Part shown: piece by piece, positions 12,781 to 26,174 of the stretch
Layout: each line of letters begins with the position of its first letter
How positions within the stretch are numbered: the stretch's first letter is position 1
Source of the DNA: Hermodice carunculata
Lineage: Eukaryota > Annelida > Polychaeta > Eunicida > Amphinomidae
Assembly: GCA_964020975.1 (NCBI GenBank)
Contig: OZ026623.1
Span: 82,125,123 to 82,189,122 of the forward strand
Direction: 5' to 3'
DNA: 64,000 bases
Position numbers and translations under genes: made by a program
The notes under the pieces: model-generated
Told to the model about the DNA's origin: nothing
The model's database searches: none
The model's input: only the letters and a program-made list of their open reading frames with translations

Positions 12781-15700
12781 AATATCTATACCACAGTCAG
12801 TTTCTTGAAGATGCATGACTGTTTAAAATGAAATATAAGAAAAAGAAAAAAAATATCTAAAACATTAACACAACAACAGAAATCGCTTTCAATCAGATGC
12901 TTGGATAATGCCGCACAGGGTGTGGCTGTATTTGAGAAGTGGAGGTAGCGACTTTGTTTCTGGTTTGGTTGGGTTGAGAAAGGTATCATCCGGAAAAAAG
13001 TTAATGAATGAAACAAAACGGATTTAATGAACATAAGACAGACAAAGACTATGATAAAGCTGCTTACATTATGTATGAAGTAGGTTAATCGCGAAAACTA
13101 ACCGAGGAAATAGAACACTTGCAGAGAAAAAGCGCCCGAAGTTGAATCTATTACTGCAAGATTTGTAATTTTAATTGCTATGTGTGACATATTTGTACAT
13201 ACCCACAAAACGCCTAGTAGGAATATATATTTAAATATCAACGGTCACAATACAAACACAAGGAGTCAAGTGATTGACATTTAGAAGTTTCACGAACCTG
13301 CAACGAGACAAGTAAACTATAATTGGGATTAAACATGAAGCGTTCGGTGCATACTTCACGCATCAATTGAAATAAATGATGTTTGTCGTATTGCACACAT
13401 AATAAAAATGCAGAACACAAAATCCATCAGAGGTCAAACTTGCTAAAATTCTTATTTTCCTTCAGGGATATGCTGTTGCGCACCGTGATATATCGTCCTT
13501 GTCCAAGGCGATGTCTCCCCTCAGTGGTACGTTTCGCTTCATGTCCCTGTTGGAGAACAGCATGAAGCAGTGAAACCATGGTCAGGATTCATCTAACTAT
13601 GTTGCATTATCCGTTGAGCTGTTCATTTCAAACGGACCCTATATGATTAGTGTCAGTCAACAGGAAAACCGCTGATCACGTGTAGGAAAAACAATCCAAA
13701 CAGATGCGTTTAACACCAACATTTCAGTTATACAAGCCAAACAAACAAACAAAAACACACGCCTTTGTTGCTGGTGATGACTGTTGGGCGTAAATCAACA
13801 GAGACATGTCCATCAAACATATTTAAAGTGCAATCAGTGAAAGTGAAATGTTTAACATGTTGCGAGAAGTAAGGATGAATCAATTCGTGAAACTGGCCCG
13901 AAAGATGGAAGCAGCAACATTTATAATCTTCAACATAATATGTATTTTAGTGATGGAAATGGGAAAATAAACATGTTTCTTGGATTGAATCGAAAGCATT
14001 TTGCATCTGGGATCGCGTTTATGCCAAGATTACAGCTTGGCCACAGTCATCGAACACACATTTGACTGTTAAAAAGTATCAAGCAGTAAATATTTCTAAT
14101 TTTAGTCGAGCGCCAGATTAGACAAGGAAAATATGTTTGACAAACTGTTTGAATTTAGGAAATTCGTGGGACAGTCGAGGTGGTATGTGCAAAACTTTTG
14201 CAGGGTTAATGATTTTAACGATGAGACTACGTGTGATAAAAAGATTCACAATATTTCACTTATTTCTAATTTACACATTCTCTGTCAGTTTGATATAAAT
14301 TTCTACCATTATATAGCATGTCACATGTCACAATGCTGTAAGATAGATCTTAACGTGTTATTGTCTAACCTATAATCTCTATGCCCGTTTCCTCTATAAG
14401 TTTTTTTTTTTCAAAGAATGTATATACACATTGTGGATCACCTTATGGTACATAACTACTTACGACTGGGTTCTCTGGATATAGAAAAGCGCATACCCTA
14501 TGTACAAAATACACAGGGCAATACACAGCAAGCTGTGCAACTAGGACAGGTATCAACCGTCACATGAGTGTACTCGAATATATCAATGCTGTTCATTGTG
14601 CGATCGATGGGAATATTGTAAGGCAATATGAAAGGAAGCATCGTAATTACATATCACGCAAAAAAACCCCAGAATATAAATGTCTAGGCGCGGTGCTAAA
14701 TTGTGCAAGTTGGGTGATGAAACGTCTTGTGCTAATGATATGTGTAAATATGTCAGGAACATGGATATTCATGGTATAAGGAAAATCTTTGGTCTCAAGT
14801 AGAACAATTCGAGCTAACATGTCGTGAGCGACATCAGAATGAAGTGTTGGTGGACACCGGGAAACAAAATTGGGACCATGGTGCAGACTTTTTTTTATGA
14901 AAAATATATATTAATCGAAAGTATAGTGGGCAAAGGAAAGAAAGTGTACACTTTACGATCTATTGGAAAGATAAGAACAGTGGCAAGAAGAATCAGGCGT
15001 AATGTTTGAAAATATCAATGTACCTGAACGTGCCACATCTGGTTCAAAACCACTAGTTGCCTTTTATGGGTGACTAACTATCTCAAGTCAGGAATGAAAT
15101 TTGTTACTTCTATTGGTATTGGTAGATGAATGTTGACGCTTTGGTAACTCTGGGTTTTCTTTGCTGTCATTCTTGGGTTTGAGAATATATGAATGTGGGC
15201 CATGTTTTTCTGTACTTTTAGGTAAAGTGACTACAGTGCATTACCGCTTGAATTTCACTCTAGAAAATAATAGAGATTCCCTCAAACATAGAATGAAAAA
15301 AAATTATTTATGCGTTAGGTTTTGCATTTGGTTCGGCTAACGAAAGACTTGATCAGGAGTTGTTGGGTGTAAAAGGTCAGAAAGATAAGTAGGAATGAAA
15401 ATGTGATGAATTTTGTTTTTAAACAAAGTATCCGTTTGAAATATTTACCTATGTTAGCCAGAGTTGGCCGCTGTAGTTCATGTAAAAGATTGACACACGA
15501 AATGTGCCTTACTACACAAGGACAGAGCCTGTCAGCCTCAAATTGTATAGATTCATGAATATCAGGTAGGCTTTCACCATAGGTATCGAAAAGTACACTG
15601 CTATATTCAGGAAAAGAGCGAACCAGAGAATTAGTCTAACCAGAGTTTCATTGGAGAGTTTGTAAATTATTTGAATCTGTGGTGAAGCGCAATCAAGTGG

Positions 15701-16093
15701 CTAGCTGTTAATGAATTGACATGAGCAGTAACACGAGCATGCCATGAAAGTTTATGGCTAAATATAATGCAAAGATGAGTATGGATATCTCATGAAAGTA
15801 CTGCCGATTAGACAAGAACAAATGGGAAAAGCTAACAATAAATTCGAATATTCTGAGCTTGATATGTTTAAAACACGTCCTCATGTCAGAAGAACAATGA
15901 TTTAGAATATCACAACTATGATCATATGTTGCATATAAATTTTTGAATAGGCCATTTACCGCCATGCAATACGACTTCCATCGGTTATTATTATTTTTTC
16001 TACATTCCCGACAGAAAAATAAAACATATATAGGTACGTTATAAACGTAATTCACTTCCTTAAGATATATAGTATCCAAAATGAATAAGCAGT
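12781..16093. other. Downstream flank of the receptor gene; no other gene seen
   Basis: AT-rich and without convincing coding sequence. For the receptor on the minus strand this is the 3' side. No clear AATAAA in that sense was found within the first few hundred bases after the stop at 16094, so the true 3' end is open. Confidence 0.45.
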
Positions 16094-19000
16094 TTAAGTG
16101 CAGAAATGTTTAATTTTTGTTAACCAGCTACGACTTTCTTGAAGACTCACATTAAGAAACATTGTATCTGCTAACATGGGCAAAAGAATTGACACAACAA
16201 TTAGCCATCGAAAGGATTCATGTTGTAAGCTTTGTATTTGCTGTACAATTAACTCAGTTATGCTTACAGTAATAATCGAAATACCACATATAACAGAAAA
16301 TAAAATATGCAGGGTGAACTTTGAACTTTTAGACTTTCTGCCAAGCTTTTTGCTCGTTCTTGCTAAAGTTATCCAGATGCCGATATGTGCTGTAATATAA
16401 CTCAACCATGTTACTATTCTTACTGTAAAAAAACAGAAATATAACCAGGTCGTCGACCACGTGAATCTCAGTTTAGATATGCATAGAGATCCATATAATG
16501 TCAAACGTGGCGCATCCTGACCTAACTTCAGGTTTATAACAATTATAGCACCGACAAAAAGTATTGCTGACCAAGCAGGTACAACTTTGGTCATTGTATT
16601 GTGCGACCCCACATGAACTTTAAAAATAAGGACGATACCCACAAATCGCTCCCATGACAGCATAAGTAATACAGCTAGTCTACAGCATGATGACCATGAC
16701 GAAATAAATCTTACTATGGTACAAAGGGAACTTGAACGCCACTGTATATCAAAATTTGCATACATATAATCAAAGATGCTGTCTGCTATCCACAGTGTGC
16801 AAAGATGTAAACAAGTTAGGATTTCTACCAATGTTAAATACTGTCTGAGAAGACTCTGTATATTTTTTGCTGCTTTGGGAAGACTGAGAAGGAAAACTGC
16901 TGCATTTGCCAAAAGGCAACTTAAACCCACCGTGCCTGTAATAATTTTCTGTCCCATATTTGGAAGAAGACGGCCACACCCAATGTAGCATGCTGGATTT
17001 GGGATACATATATCCACAGAAAGTAGAAAACAACAAAAATGAAAGTAATCACTCTCAAATCGACTTAGGTTCCTTGGAAAGGAAAAATCTGAAAAAACAG
17101 ATTGCTGTAATGTGTTTTGCGTTAAATTAATACACTCTAACCTCCGCAAATCCTGGAATATTTCGTTTGAGACCCCTGTCAATAAATTTTGTGACATGTC
17201 TATAACTTTGACATTTTGCATCCCCATAAATGAGTTAGGTTCCACCACAATCAAATTTAGACCCCGTAAATCTCAGCTCAGTAGGCTAGTTAAACCTTTA
17301 AAACTCGAATGGCGTACTATTCGCAGTGGATTTCCAGCCAAAGATATATTTGTTAATGATACCAATCCAAAAAATGTATTTGGTGCTAAGACTTTCAGCT
17401 TATTATATGAAACATTCAACTCTCTCAAGTTTCTAAAAATGTCAAAGGACATTGGTTGAATTTCCTGCATATGGTTATTCCCCAAATGTAATCTGAATAT
17501 ACCATGCACAATTTGAGTGGTCCTTGTCCAAGAAATGAGATGGTTACCACAGAAAATGACGGCCCGTTGCTGCACCGAAAGATGGGGGAAGGCCGTCATG
17601 TTCAAAGAGATACATTGTAGGTAGTATCCTACGCATTTACACTTGTTTGGGCATTTTTGCACGTCACATAAATATTCATCATCATATGAATAAATACATT
17701 GTACAATCCCATCGCAAACTTCGGTCTGGTGCAGATAGCTCTTTTCGTATTTGCACCGGAAGAAATGTGGAAATGTGAAATCTGTACACTGAATTTCCTC
17801 AACACCCCCTGGGCAATCCCATTTATTATCGCATATCATTCTTATTGGTATACAATAGGTATTTGGGCATTTGAATAAGGACGGACATGCCCTGTGTTTA
17901 CAATTCAGGAGATGTGCGCCATTTTGACAATGCAATGCCTTGCCATAGCGGTCGAGTTCATAATGACAACTCGATGTCCTTTCGTAACATATGTGTTTGT
18001 TGTGTTTTTCGCACGGTGCCCTGTTAGCACGAGAACATATACCCATGTCAGATAAATCATTCTCAATCCGTGATGAATGGTTTAAAAGTGCTTTGATTTC
18101 CTGACAATTCTTCTCATCTGTTCCATCATAACAATCATTTATATTATCGCAAATCTTGGACAGAGGGACACACCCCTTGCAACTGCACTGGAAGTATTCC
18201 TGTCCGCAAGTGCATGATGGCAGCATACAATTCTTTGCACAGTATTCTGTCATAGGGACTTAGCCATTCGGAAAGAAACACATTGTACATTTTTCTTCAT
18301 CGTCTTTCCCTGGACAATCTATGTATCCATCATATCTGTAGTGAACTGCCACACAATCTTTATTTGTACATTGCAGCTGTCCTATCTTGCATCCTATGGT
18401 CATGACAAAAGATTGTGTCTGACACAAGACACTGTTGTGCTTCTGTGGGTATTGTGAATAATTTTTGTAAGTTTGAAGATTCATGTTGACAAGAGGCATG
18501 TAGGTTTCAAAGTTACACTTAACGTGCGAAGAATGATAGTAGTAGAAAAAATAAGACGAATGACTGGAATTAATGATATTTGGTTTAATGGAGAATAGTA
18601 CTTGTTTCTCATCAGTTGTATTTCTTATCATAGTGACATGCTTACCATGTGACATTTGTAATATATTTACAATCCATGCCAAGTTATAATATGTTACTAG
18701 TTTTTCACAATTTTGCCGAAATTCAATAAAGCTGAAGTAATTTAAACTATTGTATAACTTAAGAATGACATTATTTGCACCTGCCACATGGAATACATTT
18801 ATTGTGTAAACAATTGCGTTTTTGACTAAACATCTCTGAGCTGCATGTTTAAAGCTTAGCATATGTCCAAACATCGGATATATACATGTTTTGTTTAATA
18901 ACAACCAGTGTCTGTTACAAGATTCTTGCATAAGGAACCGTTTATGCCATTCCATCCACGATGTTAAACCAACAGGCAGAGTATAGCTTCTGCACATGTA

Positions 19001-19270
19001 TGTCACCCACTCAATAGGCTGATGACAAGGTACTGTTATCCAATAGGGCGAATGACCAAAAAAGGTAAATATCATCGCAGAGCAGGAAGTTTCCTTCTTC
19101 CACGAAGGTTGCCTATACCTGGTTAGATCTTTGAGTATGTCCACTGCCAGTAAATGCCAAGATGAATTTATTCGAACAAACTTGTGCATCGACATATATG
19201 TACTTGAAGAATAATTTCTCCAGTTTGTAACAACTACAGAGTCGTTTGTCATCCATAGAGGTTGCTCATT
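16094..19270 (-). CDS. Exon B of the same receptor: lectin halves, four LDLa, LRRs, 7TM; two in-frame stops
   Basis: Seen: the exon opens after TTCTCTATTACAG at 19271 and stays in one frame to TAA at 16094 (1,058 codons), broken only by in-frame TAA at 18262-18260 and TGA at 17275-17273. Order: lectin C-half (LWMTNDSVVVTNW, SPYWITVPC); a second lectin-like module (HWLLLNKTCIY, AAQRCL); four LDLa modules (e.g. CVPLSKICDNINDC, CIPIRMICDNKWDC); an LRR cap CPNKCKCVGYYLQC; about six LRRs (LRELNVSYNKLKVL, VKVIDMSQNLL); then seven hydrophobic segments. The segment after TM3 reads WERFVGI in place of DRY. TM7 reads LLPMLADTMFLNV where NPxxY is expected. Sequence on both sides of each stop continues the same domain, so the stops interrupt rather than end the protein. 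Known: LDLa plus LRR plus 7TM is the layout of relaxin-type LGRs and snail GRL101. Inferred: recent pseudogene, null allele or sequence error; TGA or TAA read-through is less likely. Confidence 0.8.
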
Positions 19271-20216
19271 CTGTAATAGAGAAATTGTGAATATTATGTG
19301 AGCTGCTGACCTTGCCATGCAATCAACTTGCAATCAACTTGCGATCAAAGCCTAGGATGACCATTCACTGTTAATCCTACGCAGTTTGTCTCTAATTAAA
19401 ACCTACGATGTAGTTCCTGCATGCATTGCATTTAAAGTAAGGACAACATTCTCAAGGATTTGGCAAGTCGCGACCATATTATGATCAGTTGCCTTTGGAC
19501 GCACAGAATTCAGTAGTCTGGTGACCTTTGGACAAATATCAGTCATAAATGTTTAAGACCAGCCTCACTGTTTGCAATAGCAGCTTTCAAGCCCTTCGAA
19601 GTGCCCATTTTTAAAATAAAAGTGACATGCCACACTATAAATAAGTTACAAGCCAATATGTTAGTTTTGACCTTTCATAGGCATTTGACCTCAAAATGAA
19701 CAACAATGAAAGAAATCCGAAAGGAATTTTCTTATTTGCGCTTCATGATAAACCTGCTAGAAAACTGCATCTTTTAAAGTTTGCAGTTGCCTTTTCATAA
19801 ATGTTTGTTAAGCATGCAAAAACACCTTGCCCCCCAAAATCCACTGTGGTTTAAATGTAGGCAGTCCAACAGGTTTACTGCAAGTCTGCACTTGAAGACA
19901 TTTGTCCTGGAAGTTCGAGCTATTACGAGGAATAATAACGAGTTTTAACCAGCAACACTGACTGTATACAAATCAGTTTCCCTGAAAATAGAGAAATGAA
20001 TCTATATTGTAAACCTCTGACTAAGTTGACACATTAAAGAAAATAATGTAACCAGTACTAATATTTACAACATCATTATGTATGATGCGTTTGGTTTGGT
20101 GTGCAACACTTCTGCATTAGAAATGGGGTTTCAGACATAGGCCTACCTGATCGAGTACAGTTACCACAGTTTGAGCCAGTTGATAAGGCCTTCTTAAATA
20201 AAAAATAATAATACTA

Positions 20217-20251
<35 letters not shown>

Positions 20252-20252
20252 A
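20217..20252. repeat. (GAT)n microsatellite in the receptor intron
   Basis: About twelve uninterrupted TGA/GAT units. Confidence 0.95.
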
Positions 20253-21714
20253 AGAATCTCCAATATTTTTAAAATGTCAGGAGTGCATATTGGAAGTTTT
20301 TGTTCAAAGCAAACAAGGAGGACTATGATTTATGCTCATGCAGAATGATTCACCACATAACTGAACACAGATAATATCGATCCATAGCGCTGACTGATCT
20401 ATATGTGGAACTCCTGCACAAGTAGAGGAGTGGTCAAAGGGGGCCAAATCTTCTTTACAAACATTTAGAACCCTTGCATCACTGTTGTATAGTTGACTTT
20501 AGCTTATTTATGTGGTACCAAATACATAGATTTTTTTCGTCATTCTCAAAGTATGTTTGCCGATTTTCTTGTTCTATACTGATAGATGATGTCTTAATGG
20601 CAACACAAAAAAAGGGCTATACTTTCAAAAGCTTGTTACGAATCAACGACGAAACAAAAAATAGCAGCCAATATCTATATGGGGCCTAAGACGATATCTG
20701 TTTCATGATTTGTTATAAAAACACACCTATTAAATTAAAATAAATATATCTGCAAACAGTTTTGCCAAGGTGTTTTCTGTTGTGTATAACCTGTCGCCTG
20801 ATAGGATCAGCACTACTTTATCGACGTGATGGCACTCATCGAATGATCCTTGTGCAATAGTGACAGCCTAGTACCCTGTCAATTTAGCACCAGAAAGATT
20901 TATAAAAAGTCCAACTTAAACAGATTCGCCCCGAAGAAACAAAAATTATACATTATTTGAAATATCAATTAAAATAAGCCTGCACTATCAATGAATTGAA
21001 CGATCATTTTTAGTTACCTTTATGAGCTATAGTCAGCAACATATCTGCCAAAACTGCAAAAAACTCAAAGTATTGAGATACTACATCAAAACTGGCAAAC
21101 AACTCAGATCAATTATCCGTTAAAGGGGGTACATGTTACAGTAGAGAACACTTACTGAGCCCCTAAACTACAAATTTGGAATCATCTTTATTTGAATTGT
21201 AAATGGATGATAGCTGTGAGCTCTCCGTATTAAAATTCAGCAAGTTTGTTCTTAAATATCTCTTTATTTTTACAAAATGAACCCAATAGACAGCCAAATT
21301 TTGCATTCTGCTTGGCCCAAATTGGAACACCTTTGTTATAGAAAGCATTAGCCTAAAGTGATGAAAAGCGCTATCTTAATATAACCCACGCACTTTATGT
21401 AGGATGTGCAATTCTGAAGATTTAATGCACAACCTTAGCTTTTTGATCTTTTTTAAAGTTTATTTTAGTGTCATTCTAACATTTATTCTGTCTGGCCTAG
21501 CAATAATTGTCCATGGTAAAAAGGGTATATTGATATCACTTTACGAGTGTGTTGTATGTTGTCAAATATTTAAAAAAAAAATTATAATGAAACATATGTT
21601 CATCCTTTCCCTCTTCATAATGTATGTTAGCACGTTATAAATTTTTGCTGTGAAGCAATTATAAGTCTTCCCCTGAAGATAAATAATCAGCCAAAGAAAA
21701 ACTTACACTATACA

Positions 21715-21935
21715 TTGTTTTATTTTCGCGTGTATAAATTTTCACAGTTTTTTTTTATATTTTTGACATTTCACTGTACTTTTGATTTCACTGTTTTGGA
21801 CATAATTCCCATTAAAACAATTCTCAAACATTATTTCACTGTGTTTCTGTTTTCACGGTTTTGTGCCGTCAGCAAAATAAGCGAAAATAAGAGTACAGCG
21901 AAATCAAAACAATTTACAGTAACTGGCTCTCAAAA
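21715..21935. repeat. Foldback (MITE-like) element of TTTTCGCG / TTTCACTG type
   Basis: The left part has TTTATTTTCGCGTG and ACTTTTGATTTCACTGTTTT. The right part has GCGAAAATAAGAGTACAGCG and AAATCAAAAC, which is the inverse of the left with a few changes. Such CGAAAATAA foldbacks are common in invertebrate genomes. The ends are not sharp here. Confidence 0.45.
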
Positions 21936-22067
21936 GTCTCTGACGACTCGAAATGCACTTTCTACGACCTGGGCCCAAAGTTCAAGTGCATGGATACTAA
22001 TAGTAACACTGTAATGTTGCATTATGACTGTTTGCACCTCTCAAGGCTGGTGAACAGACACTTAATG

Positions 22068-22560
22068 TTTACAGTTACCTGTCGACCACAATACTCATCA
22101 GCATAATCAATGAGGGAGCCCAGTCTCAAATATATGAAGGCCAGTCAAGCAGGCAAACAACTCATATAAGCCCCAGTATTGGTGCTGCATGGAGTCAGTT
22201 AATGTGCCCAATTCCTGTCAGCTCTTATGAAGATTGAGATATGCAGAGTATAATCGACTTAACCATGAACTAAACTTGTTGGACTTTTCTGTAAATAAAA
22301 GGATTATTGCTGTGAAAGTAGGGCTGAAAATCTAGCTGCAAGTAATAAATAAAGTCTGTTGTCTCAGACAGAAGTGGACTCTGTGGAAATACTGACTTAA
22401 TCTATTGACCCATGTACATCCTTTCACTTCAATGATTCAGCTGTTAAATGAAAATGAACTAGCTGCATTTCAGATGATTTTGATCTTACTTTTGTAAGAA
22501 GTAGAGACTTTTGAGACCGTTTCGAAGTGATTATACAGAAAATCATAATCTTATTCATCT
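22068..22560 (+). repeat. Direct repeat block, copy 1 (upstream of the decayed LINE)
   Basis: It starts TTTACAGTTACCTGTCGACC and shares a long, imperfect match with 23925-24322. Shared landmarks are CCCAGTCTCAAA, AAGGCCAGT, CCTGTCAGC, AATCGACT and TTCAGCTGTTAA. It holds about 130 bases near 22265-22400 not obvious in the other copy. It leads straight into the LINE endonuclease opening, so it is probably the 5' untranslated part of that LINE family. Confidence 0.6.
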
Positions 22561-23905
22561 GAATATTAAGCGTTTGAGGTGTAGATTTCCAGGAACTGCA
22601 CAGATGCTCCTGATTAATTGCATAGAACTGTGTGGCATATGTGAGATCAAACAAGATGAAAATAACCTAACATACAAATTTGGTAGGATTTTTCTAGATG
22701 TATGCGAAATTGATTACAAGCCGGACAGCTTATCAAACTTTCTAATATTCAATTCTCTTTTCTCAACTCAGTGCAAACTTGAAACTTCAAGGCCCCCAGT
22801 AATTCCAACTTTTGACGCACCCGTTGTCATACTTGACTCAAATTAATTAAAACAAAGTCCTTGACACTTTTAGGTGCTTAGATATCAGTAAGGCCACTGG
22901 CCCAGATGGAATCAGCGTCAGACTTCTAAAGAAAGGAGCACCATCAAATGCATACCGTTAACCAAACTCTTTTACCTTCTCTTTATCTGGCAACTTTTCG
23001 CAGCTTATGGAAGCAAGTCAACGTCATCTCCTTATATAAAAAAGGAAACTGATATTCATGTAAAAACTATCGCCCTATTTCCATGTAAAGTTGTGTTGGA
23101 AAAATTATGGAGAAAACTTTTTTGAAAGCCGTTTTAAACTTTTTCAGGGAAAACTTACTTTTATCGGCAAATCAGTTGGGGTTTATACCCAATGATTCCA
23201 CTCTTAATCACCTGCTATCTTTACATCACGAATTGTATTTTGCCATTGATCTTCAGAAGAAAGTGCGAATCATCTTTCTCGATATTAGCAAGGCATTCGA
23301 TCGTGTATTCCATTGCTAGTCTTCTTTATAGATTGGAACGTAATGGGACACCTGGATCACTTTTAAACTGGATTCGATAATATTTGTGTAACCAACAACA
23401 AGGGGTTGTCAGTTGTCTGAATGGGGTATCATAACATATACCATGTTCCGCAGGTCTCTGTTTTAGGGCGTTTAATGTTTTTATATTTATAAACTATATA
23501 GTAGACATTGTGCAGTCGAATATAACACTTTTTTGTGGATGATATTTCTCTGTTGCGCTCGGTTGATAATCCAAATTTGGCTGCAAATATGATGATTAGT
23601 GGTCTCTTATCTATTGATTCGGTCTGACGACTGGATGATGCCATTTTAATTACTCAGAAAAGAAACCCAGTAAATCATGCTCCGTTAGTATTTCAAGATC
23701 ACCAGCTGGAACATGTGGATCAAAACAAGCATCTAGGGCTTGTATTTTGGAATGACTTAAAATGGAACTATCATATTAATACTATTGTGGCCAAGGACAG
23801 TAAACAACTTAATATTTTGAAAATGCTCCAATTTCGGCTGAACAGAAAAATGTTGGAAAAAAATCTATACCTCCTTTATTCGAACTCTATTGGAATATGG
23901 TAATG
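22560..23905 (+). mobile_element. Strongly decayed LINE (CR1-type) with endonuclease start and RT pieces
   Basis: Plus-strand pieces, split over several frames, follow the order of a CR1-like protein. An endonuclease opening HLNIKRLRCRF and LLINCIELCGICE lies near 22560-22660. A large internal deletion follows. Then come the RT pieces KATGPDGISVRLLKKGAPS (about 22890), ANQLGFIPNDSTLNHLLSLH (about 23165), VRIIFLDISKAFDRVFHC (about 23260), LERNGTPGSLLNWIR and finally NKHLGLVFWNDLKWNYHI (about 23720). The downstream end stops at an EYGNVV-like motif, where a duplicated block begins. It lies in the receptor intron, antisense to the gene. Its decay is much heavier than that of the copy at 11-12.8 kb, so it should be older. 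Confidence 0.7.
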
Positions 23906-23924
23906 TTGTCGGGGATGGCTACAG

Positions 23925-24322
23925 TTTACAGTTCTCTGTCGACCACAATGCCAATCAGAATAACCACTCAAAGAGCCCAGTCTCAAACATAACAAGGCCA
24001 GTAAAGCAGGCAAAAGATTTATACAAGCCCCTGTATTGGCGTTGCAGTGAGAGGTGACTCATTCCTGTCAGCGTTTACAAAGACTGAGATGCACAGGGTA
24101 CAATCGACTAGACCACGAAGTAAAGACTCGGACAACATCGAAATGCTGGCCCAATCTTCTAACACATGCTGAGCCTTTTACTTGAATGGTTCAGCTGTTA
24201 AGTCCTGGTCAAGAACATAAAATCAGTTTTGTTTCAGATGGCTTTGATCTTAGTTTGGTAAGATGTACCGACGCTTTTAGAACATTTTGCAATAATCATG
24301 AAAATAGTCCTACTCTTAGTCA
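23925..24322 (+). repeat. Direct repeat block, copy 2 (downstream of the decayed LINE)
   Basis: It starts TTTACAGTTCTCTGTCGACC and matches 22068-22560 in the same orientation. It begins directly where the LINE reverse-transcriptase homology breaks off and ends where a foldback element starts. A 5' LINE block set behind an RT block is unlike a simple 5'-truncated insertion. It suggests either a head-to-tail pair of copies with deletions or a duplication. Confidence 0.55.
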
Positions 24323-24325
24323 ACT

Positions 24326-24600
24326 GGGGCCGTATTCACAAAGAGTTTAATTTGATCCTGAATTTAATCCTAAAATGCAAGTCAATGTGCCTTTCGGGGC
24401 TTGAACTACTACATTATTGGCCTAATGTTTGATCTAAGCTTTCCAGATCTATTAATCTATGATCCCCACTGTAATATGAACTTTGGCATTTAGGTTTCCA
24501 TATCAATAAAACAATCTTGATTTAATCCATATTTTAATCCTGGATCAAAATATTAAATATCGGATCAAACTAAGATCACTTTTATCAAATGCACCTGTAA
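24326..24600. repeat. Foldback (MITE-like) element of GGGGCCGTATTCACAAAG type
   Basis: The left end GGGGCCGTATTCACAAAG and TTTGATCC are mirrored by GGATCAAACTAAGATC and TTTTATCAAATGCACC on the right, with mismatches. GATC-rich words recur inside (TTGATCCTG, TTTGATCTAAG, CCTGGATCAAA). It abuts the second LINE repeat block. Confidence 0.45.
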
Positions 24601-26174
24601 ATCCTTAAGTTCATATTGTTGCCAAGAGGTATCAGAGGAAATTTATTGTTATTTTTGGGTCGTGACATAACATACAAAGCTTTACACTCAGACAAAGCAG
24701 TTTTAGTAGTCAGTTCAGGTTACAGGATGGGTGGTAATTGATCATCGGTCAGTCCATCTGTCTTTCCCTTGGTTCCTCTTTCCACTCTTCACATTTGTTA
24801 CTTCTCCAAAACCATCGGCTAGATTATCATAGAACTGAGCAGGAATGTACCCTGAATAGACCTGTACCAAGCATGTTAAATTGGTCATGCTCCATTGATT
24901 TTTAGCCTTTTTTAAATCTTAATTTGTGCCTTTTTTGGAAGATCGTAAAAAGTCTTTTGCAATCTTTTAAAAAAAAAGTATTTAGGAACACCCTTTTGGA
25001 CCCCTAGATCTTAATCTCGTCAACCCGTGGCCCGGCAATGTTTTAATTACTAGTTTCTGTGTGGCTTTTCTCTTTATGGCTTTTCTTCTAATTCATAAGG
25101 CACATGGTGATGAATCTTGTTGGAAATTTACCTTGTGATAGATTCAAGAAAATATATTCAGTCAGTGGCGATATGGCGGATCCCTAAGTTAAAAGAATAA
25201 TTGAATCATTGTGTTTTTCGGTAAATGCATACGTTCCTATGGATTACAAAGTGAGCATTGAGGATTGCAATGGTAATTCACATCTTCAACTTTGAAAAGG
25301 GCGGCCATTAAGATCAACCAAGGTTGAATCTCTACCGAGTGTGTTCAAATGGTCATGCTGTATTTACATGTATTTATGTATTTTTCATAATTTTTGTCCA
25401 TCTTTGAGAAAGTCGTAAAACAAGAGGACTGTGACAGTCGTATTTGCAGCTCACCATTCATGCAGCGATTGAAGAGGTCCTGCAAACTTCAGAATGATAT
25501 CAGAACTCTCAGAACTCAGAACTCAGAAGTGGTTTATTTGACACAAATACATACAGGTGAGGTACAAATACGCATACATAACAGTTCCATTGCTAGATAA
25601 GGGTACATTATACAAAGAAGAGGTTACGTCAGGATGACCTCAGTTAAGAACATGATGTCCGCTATCACTGGGGCCACCTAGGATATGAGTAAATATAAAA
25701 TAATTTATTTCTGCAGTTGATTGATCATAATGGAATTGCAGTTAAATGAAAATGAAAAGACAATACGCTTTAGTCGTTGCACACAAAACAATCTGGAATG
25801 GTACATGTTTCAAGGTATTTACTAATGAAACGCATTTTAGTGTATTTTGAAAAACCAGATAGAGAATGTGTATGAAATCTGTCTTTAATGCAAGGAGGTG
25901 TTTTTTTTAAGGAGTGAAGGAATTAAAAATCTGATACATTTCTGGGTTCTATTTCTTTTTGGGACAAGTTTGTTGCATGGATTCTTTGTTCCTGGTTTGA
26001 TATGGGTGATTTACAGGTATCTGTGCAAAAATTATCAAGGTCACCTTTGTTGAGAACCTGTATTACTGTAGCTAACTTCAACATATCATCTAACCGATGA
26101 CAGCACCTCCATGTGCTGAACAATTTTGTGGAGGTCAAGTCCATATGCTTTCTCAATAAGCTTGAAGAGAATCC

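Noticed and set aside
16176-17459. Plus-strand frames opposite the receptor
   Set aside because: Shadows of the 7TM/LRR coding sequence on the other strand.
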